Positions 22,883 through 31,154 of a DNA stretch of 64,000 bases are shown here, piece by piece (positions within the stretch are counted from its first letter, which is position 1; each line of letters begins with the position of its first letter). Below the pieces are notes generated by a model. The model was not told the DNA's origin and did not search any database. It was given only the letters and a program-made list of their open reading frames with translations. The translations under genes and the position numbers were made by a program. This stretch comes from Carpediemonas membranifera (taxonomy: Eukaryota > Fornicata). The DNA is taken from NCBI GenBank assembly GCA_019828565.1, contig JAHDYR010000015.1:620001-684000 (forward strand), in the 5' to 3' direction.

Positions 22883-23639
22883 GTTGTGCGAGCGTTGTCA
22901 CGCAGTTTAACCGATCTACTTCTGTGCTATTGAAGGATCCAACAATGTGTTTATACTGCGCAACAGCTTCGGAGGAAGTGAGATCATCAGTTCATAGTAG
23001 TAGTTCATGTACATCAGTTCATGCATAGCACAATGTGCGAGTCCTTCATCACCAATCGCTGTCTCTCTGACAGTGACTGCTCCGAAGTTCTGGCTACCCG
23101 TAGGCTGGCCGAGTCCCGACTCATCGGGTAGACTGCTCGACTCGACTCTACGATGACCGCTGCTGATGTGTCCGTTCACATGGGACCTCATGCATTGTTG
23201 CTGCTCAAGCCCATGCCAAGACAACACGGCATTGTTTGGGCACTGGACGCTGGCTAATGCAGCATAAAGGTGCATGTTTTCTTCCCCCGAGATATGCAGA
23301 GATCTGCTTAGCTTGCCTGGTGGAGCATTGAGTGGACTTTACCATGAACCCGACGGCCGACTGCCACCCCCATGCACACGGGCCACTTGTCTCAAGTCAT
23401 TACTTCTATCTCATGAGCACTCGCTGCCCCTTATCAACACCCAGCGAGATGTCAAGTCCGCAGACTCAATGGAATCAATCCGTTCGAGCCATTGCCGAGA
23501 AAACCTTACAACTTGTGTAACCCCGAGAGATAGCAATTGATTCGGTAGTATCTTTACAGTCACACCAGGGAGCACGGGGAGAGAACCATCGGAACCATTG
23601 CCGGGGGCTTACCCCTAAAGAATAGCCCTGCCTTCCCCT
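22883..23639. other. Intergenic region
   Basis: 757 bp upstream of the repetitive helical protein and downstream of the Sec3-like gene. It is AT-richer with only short, unconvincing ORFs. Short direct repeats of the octamer cagttcat occur near 22990-23025. No RNA gene or promoter motif of known type was recognised. Confidence 0.5.
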
Positions 23640-25455
23640 TCACAGCCCATGTATGCGGGGAGTCGTGCCGCCCTTCTCCAGCCGGTTCCTGGCGCTGTTG
23701 AGGGCGAAGCTCACAGCGTCTGGCCCGACGATGTTGCTCTGCTCGGCAGACCCCAGCGACGCCACAGTGAGTTCGTGGAAGGCCTTGTAATCCGCCAGGA
23801 ACCGGTCGGCCACGAGGGCGAAGGCCGTGGTGATGACGGCCTCGTCCTGCGTGTGCTTGCTGATGCGTTTGATCACGTCGTCCACGGCCTTGTTGAGGTA
23901 TGCCGAGTGCTGTGTGAAGAGTTTCTTCGCCTTGGCGTACGCCGCACGGATCACCCGGCCGTCCCCGTCCTCGCCCTTGCTGGCGCTCGTCATGATGTTG
24001 TGGGCCGCGAGGAACTTGATGAACGCCTCAGTGTAGATCCAGGCGACGTACTTCTTCTGGTTCTCTGTTACCGCGGCCTCGACCGCCTCCAGGTCCCGAC
24101 TGACGGCGTCGAGGATAGCCCCGCTCGCCTTGTCCCTATTCGCGGCCAGCCGATCGGCCAGGTAGCGGTGGGTCTCGAGCACGAAGATGGACCGGCACTT
24201 GCTGTTGGTGGCGGCGGCGTTGTTGAGCCACCGGCTGCCCAACCAGGTCCGACGCCACGCCCGCGGTCACGGTGGATGGCGGGAGGGCAAGAACTTGGCC
24301 AATGGCGTCGCATACGTGGCGCACAGGCTCGGGCACGCCGGCGACCTTGGGGCTGACGAGGGCCGCGAGTGTGGCCACGACGTCCCGGATGAGCGACGCC
24401 CCGGCCTCCTTGATCGTCGCAGTCAGCTCCGCAGTGAGAGTCTCGGCTGCCAGTGCGGTGGCCGTCTCATTCGTGCTGCGGGTCTTGGCTTCATTCAAAG
24501 AGTTATCCTTAAACTGCTCGACCAAACAGGCGACACTGAGGACGAGCGTGGGATCGGGCAGGGTCTTGAGGACCTCGCTGACAACATCTGCCGCCCTTGT
24601 GCTCAAGGCCACCACGGCCGCGGGCACGGCCTCCTCCGCTGCTGGGGTCGACCGGATACCGTCTTCCCCGCCTGCCATGAGCTCTACCAGGAATGGCGCG
24701 TCCTGGGAGAGCGTCGCGGCGAGGATGGCGAGGACTGTGGCCGCGTGCTGGCCGAACTGCTCCGCGCCTGTGTACCCGGCGAGTGCGGCGACCTCGTCGT
24801 CGACGTCCGCCAGCATGATGCCCTCTATGGTCTGCCGCAGCACCGCCAGTGTCGAGGCGTGGTGGTCTGGGTCGATGGCGCCCAGCAGCGACAGCACGGG
24901 GCCAAAGGGCGACAGGGCGTTTGTCAGGGGGTACCGCTCCGTCCGGGTCTGCAGCTGCATGAAAAAGTGGGCGAGGGTGCGGACGTTGGGCTCGAGGAAG
25001 TCCGAGACCTTGCTGCCGAGGACTCGGCCAATTCGGTCAATGCGGGCCCGCTGCTCCTTGATCGCAGCCATGCCCTTCAACTCACTCTGCTCCTTATCAG
25101 CAGCAGTCTTAGCTGCATAAACTGCCTCACATGCGCGTTGGAGGTCCTCCTGGCCAGTGGACGATCCGAGGGCGAGCTGCTCAATGTAGTCCGGCGTCAG
25201 GTAGTTGGGGACGCTCGTGTTGTCCAGCATCGCGCGTACACGGGCGTAGAGGGCCTGCTGGTTGTCTGCCTGGATTCGGGTGACTGAGGAAAGCTTCTCG
25301 ACGCGCTCGGTAACACCAGCGACATTCCGCATCGGCTCGGAGGCTTCCTGCCACCACTTTTCGAGCTTCTGAACGTTGGCAACAAGATCATCTATCCCGC
25401 TAATGAGCCTATCCATTTCATTCCGCCTGGCTTTGAGGTGCTTGACGTTCTCCAT
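23640..25455 (-). CDS. Exocyst Sec3/EXOC1-like protein (one frameshift)
   Basis: The frame opens at ATG 25455 and runs to about 24240, where a one-base shift moves it to the frame that ends at 23640-23642 (TGA). Read through, the product is about 604 residues. The N-terminus is a coiled coil (KHLKARRNEMDRLISGID onward). It continues with a PNYLTPDYIEQL segment, a helix around IKEQRARIDRIGRVLGSKV, and YPLTNALSPFGPVLSLLG. This order and spacing resemble the C-terminal half of Sec3/EXOC1, a subunit of the exocyst that tethers secretory vesicles at the plasma membrane. The shift lies at 24238-24246, where the coding strand reads ctggttgggc. Removing one base gives a continuous helical protein; no intron with the splice signals seen elsewhere fits. 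The N-terminal PH domain of Sec3 is not evident. The assignment is tentative. Confidence 0.5.
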
Positions 25456-25910
25456 GTCTCTTGAGACGCGCTATTGGTAGAGATCGTTCTCAAACGTATC
25501 AGGATGCAATCGTTCCTTTCTACTAGCGATATATTCGGCTAAAAGCGCCTCTTCTGTTGCGCCTAAGAAGATTGGCATTGACGCGTTCGTCATGATCATA
25601 AACTGCACACTGCGATTGCCCAGGACGCTGACGCCGGTACTGGAGAAAGTATGCTGCATAGTTCATGCCTTGTGCATTAAATTCTAGTCAGCCAGGCACT
25701 ATCAAGTGTTGAATGCCGATCAAAACATGGCGGGTCCCATTGTGTGTCCACGTGGCATCATCCGAGAAGATGCTGAGACCAGTCGCCAGACGAATCGACA
25801 AGACTCGATTGCTTCGCACAGAGTCGTCGCCCACCCCAAACAGGAGGTGAACATTGGGCTGATGGAGACTAAAGGATGTCATATGAGTGGAAGCAGTGAC
25901 CCAAGACTGC
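25456..25910. other. Short intergenic region with a 62-codon ORF in frame with the Sec3-like gene
   Basis: Between divergent genes. On the minus strand a 62-codon ORF starting with ATG at 25659 is in the same frame as the Sec3-like gene and is separated from its ATG only by one TAG at 25471-25473 and five codons. It may be an upstream ORF, an N-terminal extension interrupted by an error, or chance. Nothing else is visible. Confidence 0.35.
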
Positions 25911-27686
25911 ATGTATTCACGTAAATCGACATGCGCAGATCTGACAAAACGAACACTAGCACAATTTTGGAGCATGTATCCACATGCAGCCATTAGAACC
26001 GACATATTATCACCTACAAGCACAAATAATTCGTCATCACTTCATTCTTCTGGGAGTAAGAGTGAATGCTTGATCCTTTCGTCTCATCGTGCACGTGGAA
26101 GCGAGGAGAGACTGAACATCCCCTTGAACAAGACGATCAGTCATGAATATGCGAGATTGGCCAGTGTGCCGCTTCATCTTGTCCCCTGGATGTTCTTACA
26201 ATTGTTTGCCCGTCTGATCCCGGACCGCCTCCTGGCCACGGCCCCCCATTTCATAGACATGCTCACTATTATCCTACTCGGCAGCAACAGCGCACTCACC
26301 GCGTTCGCTTTTTGCGCCCCCCTCACGTTTTCCGTCAATGCGGTCTTGCTCTGCATCGGTACTGCGCTTCAGGCCGTCGTTTCCAGCCGGTTGCGGGCTA
26401 ACACCAGCGATGTAAGCCAGTTAGTTACCGAGACCTTGGCCGTTGGCGGTCTGTTCGCGCTTGTTCTCAGCTTTGCCGGTGTGATTTCCATTTACCCCTT
26501 TATGCTCCTTGTTGGCGCCCCAGGAGACGTCATCCGCGATGCGGTTCCCTACATGATCATCTGGTGGCTCGGGTCGACTCTGATCTCTCTCAAATTTACT
26601 GCGGTTGGCGTTGTCCAGGCTTTTAGTCGAAACCGAGGCCCGGTGGCCCTGGCGCTGCTTCACTCCACCTTCAGGGCCCTCTTGTGTCCCGTGCTGGTTG
26701 CTGTTATCGGGTTGCCTGGCGTAGCCGTTGCAGAAGTCATTGTGACGGGGGCCGAGGCATCCATTGTCATAGCTCTGCTGGCGGCCAAGTTCCACCTCCT
26801 GCGTCCGACCGAGGTCACCGTTCACACCACTCTGGCCAACGTCGTGCTGCTCGGACGCACTGCCCTGCCGTTCCTGGAGACGCTGCTCCCGTTCCCCCTG
26901 ACGAGCATCGCACTCACCGCTGTCCTGGCCCGGTACGACACCGTCCTCGTCACGGGGTTCGCCGTGGCGGCCAGGATTGTTGAGTACCCAGTGATCACCT
27001 GGCCTGTGTCCGCTGCCATGGTCGCCGCCCCGTTTGTGGCGGACAACGTCGCTGCCCGACGGATGTTCCGGACCCTTGTCGGGCTGGCGCTGGCCGTGGT
27101 GCTCGTGCTGGTGCCCATAGAGGTAGCCTGGCTCGTGCTACTGGCACCAGCCCGCGCCATCTTCGGGCTGATTTTGCCGGCTGACGCTGCCGACTCCGCC
27201 GCGCTTTACCTCCGGATGACCTTGCCCGGCGTCGGCATACTATGCTCCGTGCTCGTCCTAGCTGGCCTCCTCGCGGTCACGGGCCACGGCGAGGTCGGGG
27301 GCGCTATGATCGTGGTCGAGGGCGGGATTCAGGCGGCAGCAGTCGTGCTGGCCTCCGTCGCGACCCATTCAGTCAAAGCTGTCTTCTCCGTCTACAGTAT
27401 CGCCCCGGTGATATTTCTCGTCGTGGCGCTCTTCCTAGTTTACCTTATCATAACCCGCCGGGACGAGGATGCCCGAGCACCGCCCGGCGGGCTGTCTTCT
27501 CCTGCCGATCTTGACGACTTCTACTTCCCACAGGACAGACGGCAGTTTGAGGCCTCTGTTGACAAGCTTCTGACTATTTCCGTATCCGACTCGGACCAGC
27601 CTATTCTACAGCGGATGGAGTACGACTTCTCGGTGTTGTCACTCGCAGACAACGAGAGCTCGGGGTCATCGGATATCGATGGCTGA
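25911..27686 (+). CDS. MATE-like multidrug/toxic-compound extrusion transporter
   Basis: ATG at 25911 is the first in-frame ATG; the Met at 26190 is an alternative because the first ~90 residues are polar and poorly conserved-looking. The rest has about twelve hydrophobic segments. The first pair (IDMLTIILLGSNSALTAFAF, then a second helix ending in AVVSSRLRAN) matches the start of the MATE fold, where helix 1 is followed by a Gly-rich loop and an Ala/Gly helix. A second similar half begins near residue 320 with LGRTALPFLETLLPFP. MATE proteins export cationic or organic compounds using H+ or Na+ gradients. The C-terminal 90 residues are polar, acidic and Ser-rich and should be cytoplasmic. It runs on the same strand as the TANGO2-like and PGDH genes; no shared function is evident. 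Confidence 0.65.
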   Translation: MYSRKSTCADLTKRTLAQFWSMYPHAAIRTDILSPTSTNNSSSLHSSGSKSECLILSSHRARGSEERLNIPLNKTISHEYARLASVPLHLVPWMFLQLFARLIPDRLLATAPHFIDMLTIILLGSNSALTAFAFCAPLTFSVNAVLLCIGTALQAVVSSRLRANTSDVSQLVTETLAVGGLFALVLSFAGVISIYPFMLLVGAPGDVIRDAVPYMIIWWLGSTLISLKFTAVGVVQAFSRNRGPVALALLHSTFRALLCPVLVAVIGLPGVAVAEVIVTGAEASIVIALLAAKFHLLRPTEVTVHTTLANVVLLGRTALPFLETLLPFPLTSIALTAVLARYDTVLVTGFAVAARIVEYPVITWPVSAAMVAAPFVADNVAARRMFRTLVGLALAVVLVLVPIEVAWLVLLAPARAIFGLILPADAADSAALYLRMTLPGVGILCSVLVLAGLLAVTGHGEVGGAMIVVEGGIQAAAVVLASVATHSVKAVFSVYSIAPVIFLVVALFLVYLIITRRDEDARAPPGGLSSPADLDDFYFPQDRRQFEASVDKLLTISVSDSDQPILQRMEYDFSVLSLADNESSGSSDIDG

Positions 27687-27902
27687 CCGCACGATGGGGC
27701 ATAATGTTGGATTATTTTTAGCACGCCTTCGATAAACGACGGCTGTTGTCAGTTCCCTCGTGATTGTTCATGGCGCTGACATACAAACAGATGTAGTAAA
27801 CAAGCTTAATAAACACGTAAAACAAGGCTGGGGCGACCATCAGCTTGGTCCCGAGCCCTCGTCGGGTCTTTGGATGTCACGCCACCGTACGACGTGGGGA
27901 CA

Positions 27903-28682
27903 ATGTGTCTCATCGGTGTTAAGCTCTCTGCTGACGGCTATATAGTCATTATTGCTAACAGAGATGAGGATTATCAACGTTCAAGCCGAAAGATGCACTG
28001 GGCGGATGGAACTAACGGAAGCCGCATCCTGTGCGGCAGGGACGAGCTAAACAACGGAACCTGGCTCGGAATATCGGACCATGGCCGTGTTTGCGCCCTT
28101 ACGAACATCATTGGCCGTCCATTATCGCTTGATGCGCCGTCGAGAGGAAGGCTGGTGACGGCATATCTCGAGAGCACCCTGACGCCGACGCAGTTTGCGG
28201 AGACAATCAAGGCAGACGAGTACAACGCATTCACTCTTCTCATGGGCTGCTTTGATGACTGTGGAATCTTCCGCCTGTTCTACTACGACTCTGCCTGCCA
28301 GACCGCGCATGACGTCACTGACCAGATTCATGAGGGATTCGTCACCAGTAACGGGCCGTTGGCTGTCACTAACAGATGGCCCCGCGTGAATAGGCTCCGA
28401 AAAGCCCTGGCGGACTGCCCCACAGACGTTTCGAAGCTTCTCGGTCTGATGGGCGCATCAACGCATCCGCCTGTACCGCGTGCTGATATCGAGTCCGCAC
28501 TTTGTGAGTCAATCAGGGTTGACGGAATCGAGATCGGCGATATCGGCACGATCGCATCGACAGCCATTGTCATTTCCCCGCATGGAAAGGTGACAGCGGC
28601 GGAGAGGACGTTCACTAGACCGGGAGACAAGGAGGGTAGCACCCTTTGTTTTGAGTTTGCGCTTGATTTCTCTGAAATGTGA
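27903..28682 (+). CDS. TANGO2-like NRDE-domain protein
   Basis: Start at 27903, chosen because the family begins Met-Cys and this ATG is followed directly by TGT; 259 residues. The diagnostic motifs are present: MCLIGVKL at the N-terminus, ANRDEDY (the NRDE motif) near residue 23, GTWLGIS near residue 55, then ALTNI, and near the C-terminus a beta segment with AIVISPHGKVTAAERTF. The family is widespread in bacteria and eukaryotes; human TANGO2 is linked to Golgi/ER organisation, mitochondrial metabolism and possibly heme or acyl-CoA handling, but the molecular reaction is unsettled. Length matches the family (about 270). It is followed after 67 bp by the phosphoglycerate dehydrogenase gene on the same strand. 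Confidence 0.85.
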   Translation: MCLIGVKLSADGYIVIIANRDEDYQRSSRKMHWADGTNGSRILCGRDELNNGTWLGISDHGRVCALTNIIGRPLSLDAPSRGRLVTAYLESTLTPTQFAETIKADEYNAFTLLMGCFDDCGIFRLFYYDSACQTAHDVTDQIHEGFVTSNGPLAVTNRWPRVNRLRKALADCPTDVSKLLGLMGASTHPPVPRADIESALCESIRVDGIEIGDIGTIASTAIVISPHGKVTAAERTFTRPGDKEGSTLCFEFALDFSEM

Positions 28683-28749
28683 CATCAGATCCGGTTTTCT
28701 TCCTCCGTCCACCGTTGACACCTGTTGACCAAGACACCTGGAACTCGAA

Positions 28750-29709
28750 ATGCTTGTACTTGCTGCTGATAAGGTTGATGCTTCCGCCGTTGAGGCGATG
28801 ACCGCGATGGGATACACCGTTGACGTGGACCCCAAGCTCACGGACGCCGATCTGCCCGCGCACATCGAGAAGTACAACATCCTCATCGTCCGCTCCACCA
28901 AGGTCAAGGCTGATACCATTGCCGCCGCCAAGAACCTCAAGATGGTTATCCGTGCCGGCGCTGGCACCTCCACTATCGACGTCAAGGCCGCCGCCGCTGC
29001 TGGCATCCCTGTCTGCAACACGCCCGGCCGCAACGCCGCCGCCGTCGCTGAGCTCGCCATCGGCATGCTCGTCTGCTGCGATCGCCGCATGCCCCGCGCC
29101 ATGCGCCACCTTGCCCAGGGCGAGTGGAAGAAGGGCTCCTTCCAGGTTGCCCACGGCCTCCGCGGCCGCACTCTCGGCGTTGTTGGCCGCGGCTTCATCG
29201 CCCGCTACGTCGTTGAGGGCGCCAAGGGCCTCGGCATGAAGGTCAAGATGTTCTCTGCTGGCCTGACCGAGGAGGACGCCAAGGAGCTCGGCGTTGAGAA
29301 GATCACCGACAAGAACGAGCTCGCCTCCTGCGACGCCGTCTCTGTCCACATGGCCTACTCCGCCAACAAGCCCGAGACGTTCCACTTCATCGACGCCGAC
29401 TTCCTTGGCAAGATGCGCGACGGCGCCATCCTTGTCAACTGCGCCCGCGGCGAGGTCGTCGACACGGCCGCCCTCAAGGAGGCCATCAAGACCAAGGGCC
29501 TCCGCGTCGGCTGCGACGTCTACGAGAACGAGCCTGTCAAGGCCGACGACGTCTTCGTCGACACTGAGCTCGCGGAGCTTGTCGAGGTCGCCACCCCCCA
29601 CATCGGCGCCTCCACCAACCAGGCCAGCGAGGCCGTCGGCGAGGAGGTTGTCCGCATGATGGAGGTCTTCATCAAGGACGGCAAGGTCGAGAACTGCGTC
29701 AACATGTAA
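28750..29709 (+). CDS. D-3-phosphoglycerate dehydrogenase (short form)
   Basis: 319 residues from ATG 28750. It belongs to the D-isomer-specific 2-hydroxyacid dehydrogenases. The NAD-binding segment LRGRTLGVVGRGFIARYV has a Rossmann Gly pattern in which the last Gly is replaced by Ala. The catalytic Arg is in VNCARGEVVD, the Glu in DVYENEP and the His in TPHIGAST. There is no ACT or other regulatory domain, so this is the short type. The reaction is 3-phosphoglycerate plus NAD+ to 3-phosphohydroxypyruvate, the first step of serine synthesis; a related hydroxyacid substrate cannot be excluded. Codon use is extremely uniform (GCC, GTC, AAG, ATC dominate), unlike most neighbours and typical of a highly expressed gene. 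Confidence 0.85.
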   Translation: MLVLAADKVDASAVEAMTAMGYTVDVDPKLTDADLPAHIEKYNILIVRSTKVKADTIAAAKNLKMVIRAGAGTSTIDVKAAAAAGIPVCNTPGRNAAAVAELAIGMLVCCDRRMPRAMRHLAQGEWKKGSFQVAHGLRGRTLGVVGRGFIARYVVEGAKGLGMKVKMFSAGLTEEDAKELGVEKITDKNELASCDAVSVHMAYSANKPETFHFIDADFLGKMRDGAILVNCARGEVVDTAALKEAIKTKGLRVGCDVYENEPVKADDVFVDTELAELVEVATPHIGASTNQASEAVGEEVVRMMEVFIKDGKVENCVNM

Positions 29710-29763
29710 ATATCCGTATTCCGTGCGACGTGCTTTACTGCTGGCGAACGATTCCTCTCGCCC

Positions 29764-30602
29764 TCACGTCTCGAGAACCTTGGTGGTCCTGCCGCCGCGG
29801 GGGGTCATGCGTTTGATCTGCGACTCCAGACGCTTCAGCGCCACCTTCTGGTTGACCTCCGCGGTGAGGCATCTGAACTGATCCAGCCGCCGCTCGGCCT
29901 CGAGCTTCAGCTTCTTCTTCCTGGACTGATACTGGGACCCTCTTCTGACGGCCTCGGGGGCCTTGTACTGGGGCCGGTAGAACCGGAAGCAGTAGTACAT
30001 GTCACTGATCTGCCGCTGGGACTCGGACGACGGCTGCCGGACCCGGTACGACCGTGTGAAGAGGCGCTTGCCGTGGACCACGTGCAGCAGGTTCACGCGG
30101 TGCATCTCCTGGTCCGAGAACTTGTACGCCCAGCGGATGCACGGCGGCACACACTCGGCGGCCTGCTTGAAGGTGATCTGGAGGAACCCATGGAGCACCT
30201 GGAGCATCTCAGCGTCACTCTTGGTGTTGTGGTAGAGGTTGATAAAAAACTCCCGAAGTGGGAAGATGCGCTCGAGACGGTCGGCGTTGTAGTAATAGTT
30301 GTGCTTCCCTCCCATGTCAAGCGGGGCGATGTTGGGCAGATTCTTCCGGTTCGCATGGAAAAGAGAGCGGAAGAGCGTGTAAGATGAAGTCAAATCGCGG
30401 TCTTTCTTCACTCGGAACACGAGCTTTTGGTCCAGCGCTTCTGAACTGTATGCTGTGCCGAGCTCACTTCGATCCACTGTTGCTGTATGAGCAGCTCTGC
30501 TGAGCACAAACTGAGTGTGGGAACGGTAGCCTGAAACTGTTCTCCAACGCGTGTCCTACTCTTTTTCGTGAGACCGCCATTGGTTGCGCTACCGTAGGCC
30601 AT
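29764..30602 (-). CDS. Unrecognised basic protein, two exons
   Basis: The long downstream ORF has no ATG at its 5' end (it opens at a GTG). An ATG at 30602 starts an exon in another frame (30602-30512), and a 29-nt intron at 30511-30483 with GTTTGT at its 5' end and CTCATACAG at its 3' end joins the two in frame. The spliced product is 269 residues. It is Arg/Lys/Tyr-rich with predicted helices, for example RIFPLREFFINLYHNT and FLQITFKQAAECVPP. A C-terminal coiled or basic helix is rich in Lys and Arg (SRKKKLKLEAERRLDQ). No family was recognised. The splice model is an inference, but both signals match the other introns in this window. The stop lies 55 bp from the convergent PGDH stop. Confidence 0.65.
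30483..30511 (-). other. Intron, 29 nt (basic unknown protein)
   Basis: 5' GTTTGT, 3' CTCATACAG on the minus strand, phase 1. Removal joins an ATG-initiated exon to the long ORF in frame. The 3' end differs by one base from the CTCACACAG of the first dynein intron. Confidence 0.6.
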
Positions 30603-30842
30603 TTTTCACGGATAACGTTAAGCTGCACATGCGTTTCTGGCTCGAGGGAGTGCTGGGCTGACGGGTCGCGCTACTGCTCCGCGCGTTTATGGCGTCCCAT
30701 AGTCTTTGGGCTGCGTTATCCGGCGATGACATAAACTGCACGTTACAAGACAAGCCGATGAGGACATTCTGCGGTGCAATGCGACGACTGCCGCCGAGTC
30801 GATAAGGAGCGGGAGGCCAATGACAGACCCAGAAAGGAACTA

Positions 30843-31091
30843 ATGAGGAGCGTAAATGATCTCATGTTGCCGCTGATCCAAGGACGGCAACCGCGCCGCA
30901 TGGTGCTCGAGATCGAGAGGGACGGCGAGGGGAAGCTGCACGTGAGACAGCTCCCTGATGGGCCGAGTGCGGCACCTGAGCACACGCCGGTACAACGCAA
31001 GGCCAGTCGCAGCCCGGCGACGAAGCGGAGTCCCGAGCCCTCGGACGACGAGTCATCGGATGTTGAATACATAGGGTCCGCCTCGGAATAG
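30843..31091 (+). CDS. Small protein with acidic C-terminal tail, hypothetical
   Basis: 82 residues from the first in-frame ATG at 30843. The frame is open upstream to a TGA at 30759-30761, with CDDC just upstream of this Met, so an upstream exon is possible, although no matching splice pair was found. The N-terminal part is mixed helix/strand; the last 35 residues are Ser/Pro/Glu/Asp-rich (SPEPSDDESSDVEYIGSASE) and end in an acidic tail that looks like a casein-kinase-2 target. It lies between two minus-strand genes. Its coding status rests on composition only. Confidence 0.4.
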   Translation: MRSVNDLMLPLIQGRQPRRMVLEIERDGEGKLHVRQLPDGPSAAPEHTPVQRKASRSPATKRSPEPSDDESSDVEYIGSASE

Positions 31092-31154
31092 GGGGTCGTT
31101 TATAAATTAGCGGATACACTGACAGGATCTGGTCTCAGCCACACCCTAACCGCA

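Noticed and set aside
24200-24330. An intron to explain the frame change in the Sec3-like gene
   Set aside because: A GTATGC donor-like site exists, but no TNAC-CAG acceptor lies at a suitable distance; a one-base indel fits better.
28615-29601. 328-codon ORF antisense to the PGDH gene
   Set aside because: The extreme third-position bias of the PGDH gene removes stops from the opposite strand; the antisense protein has no recognisable features.
30511-30548. 38-nt intron (GTTGGA...CACTCAG) for the basic unknown gene
   Set aside because: The overlapping 29-nt choice has the GTTTGT donor and CTCATACAG acceptor that match the other introns and also restores frame.
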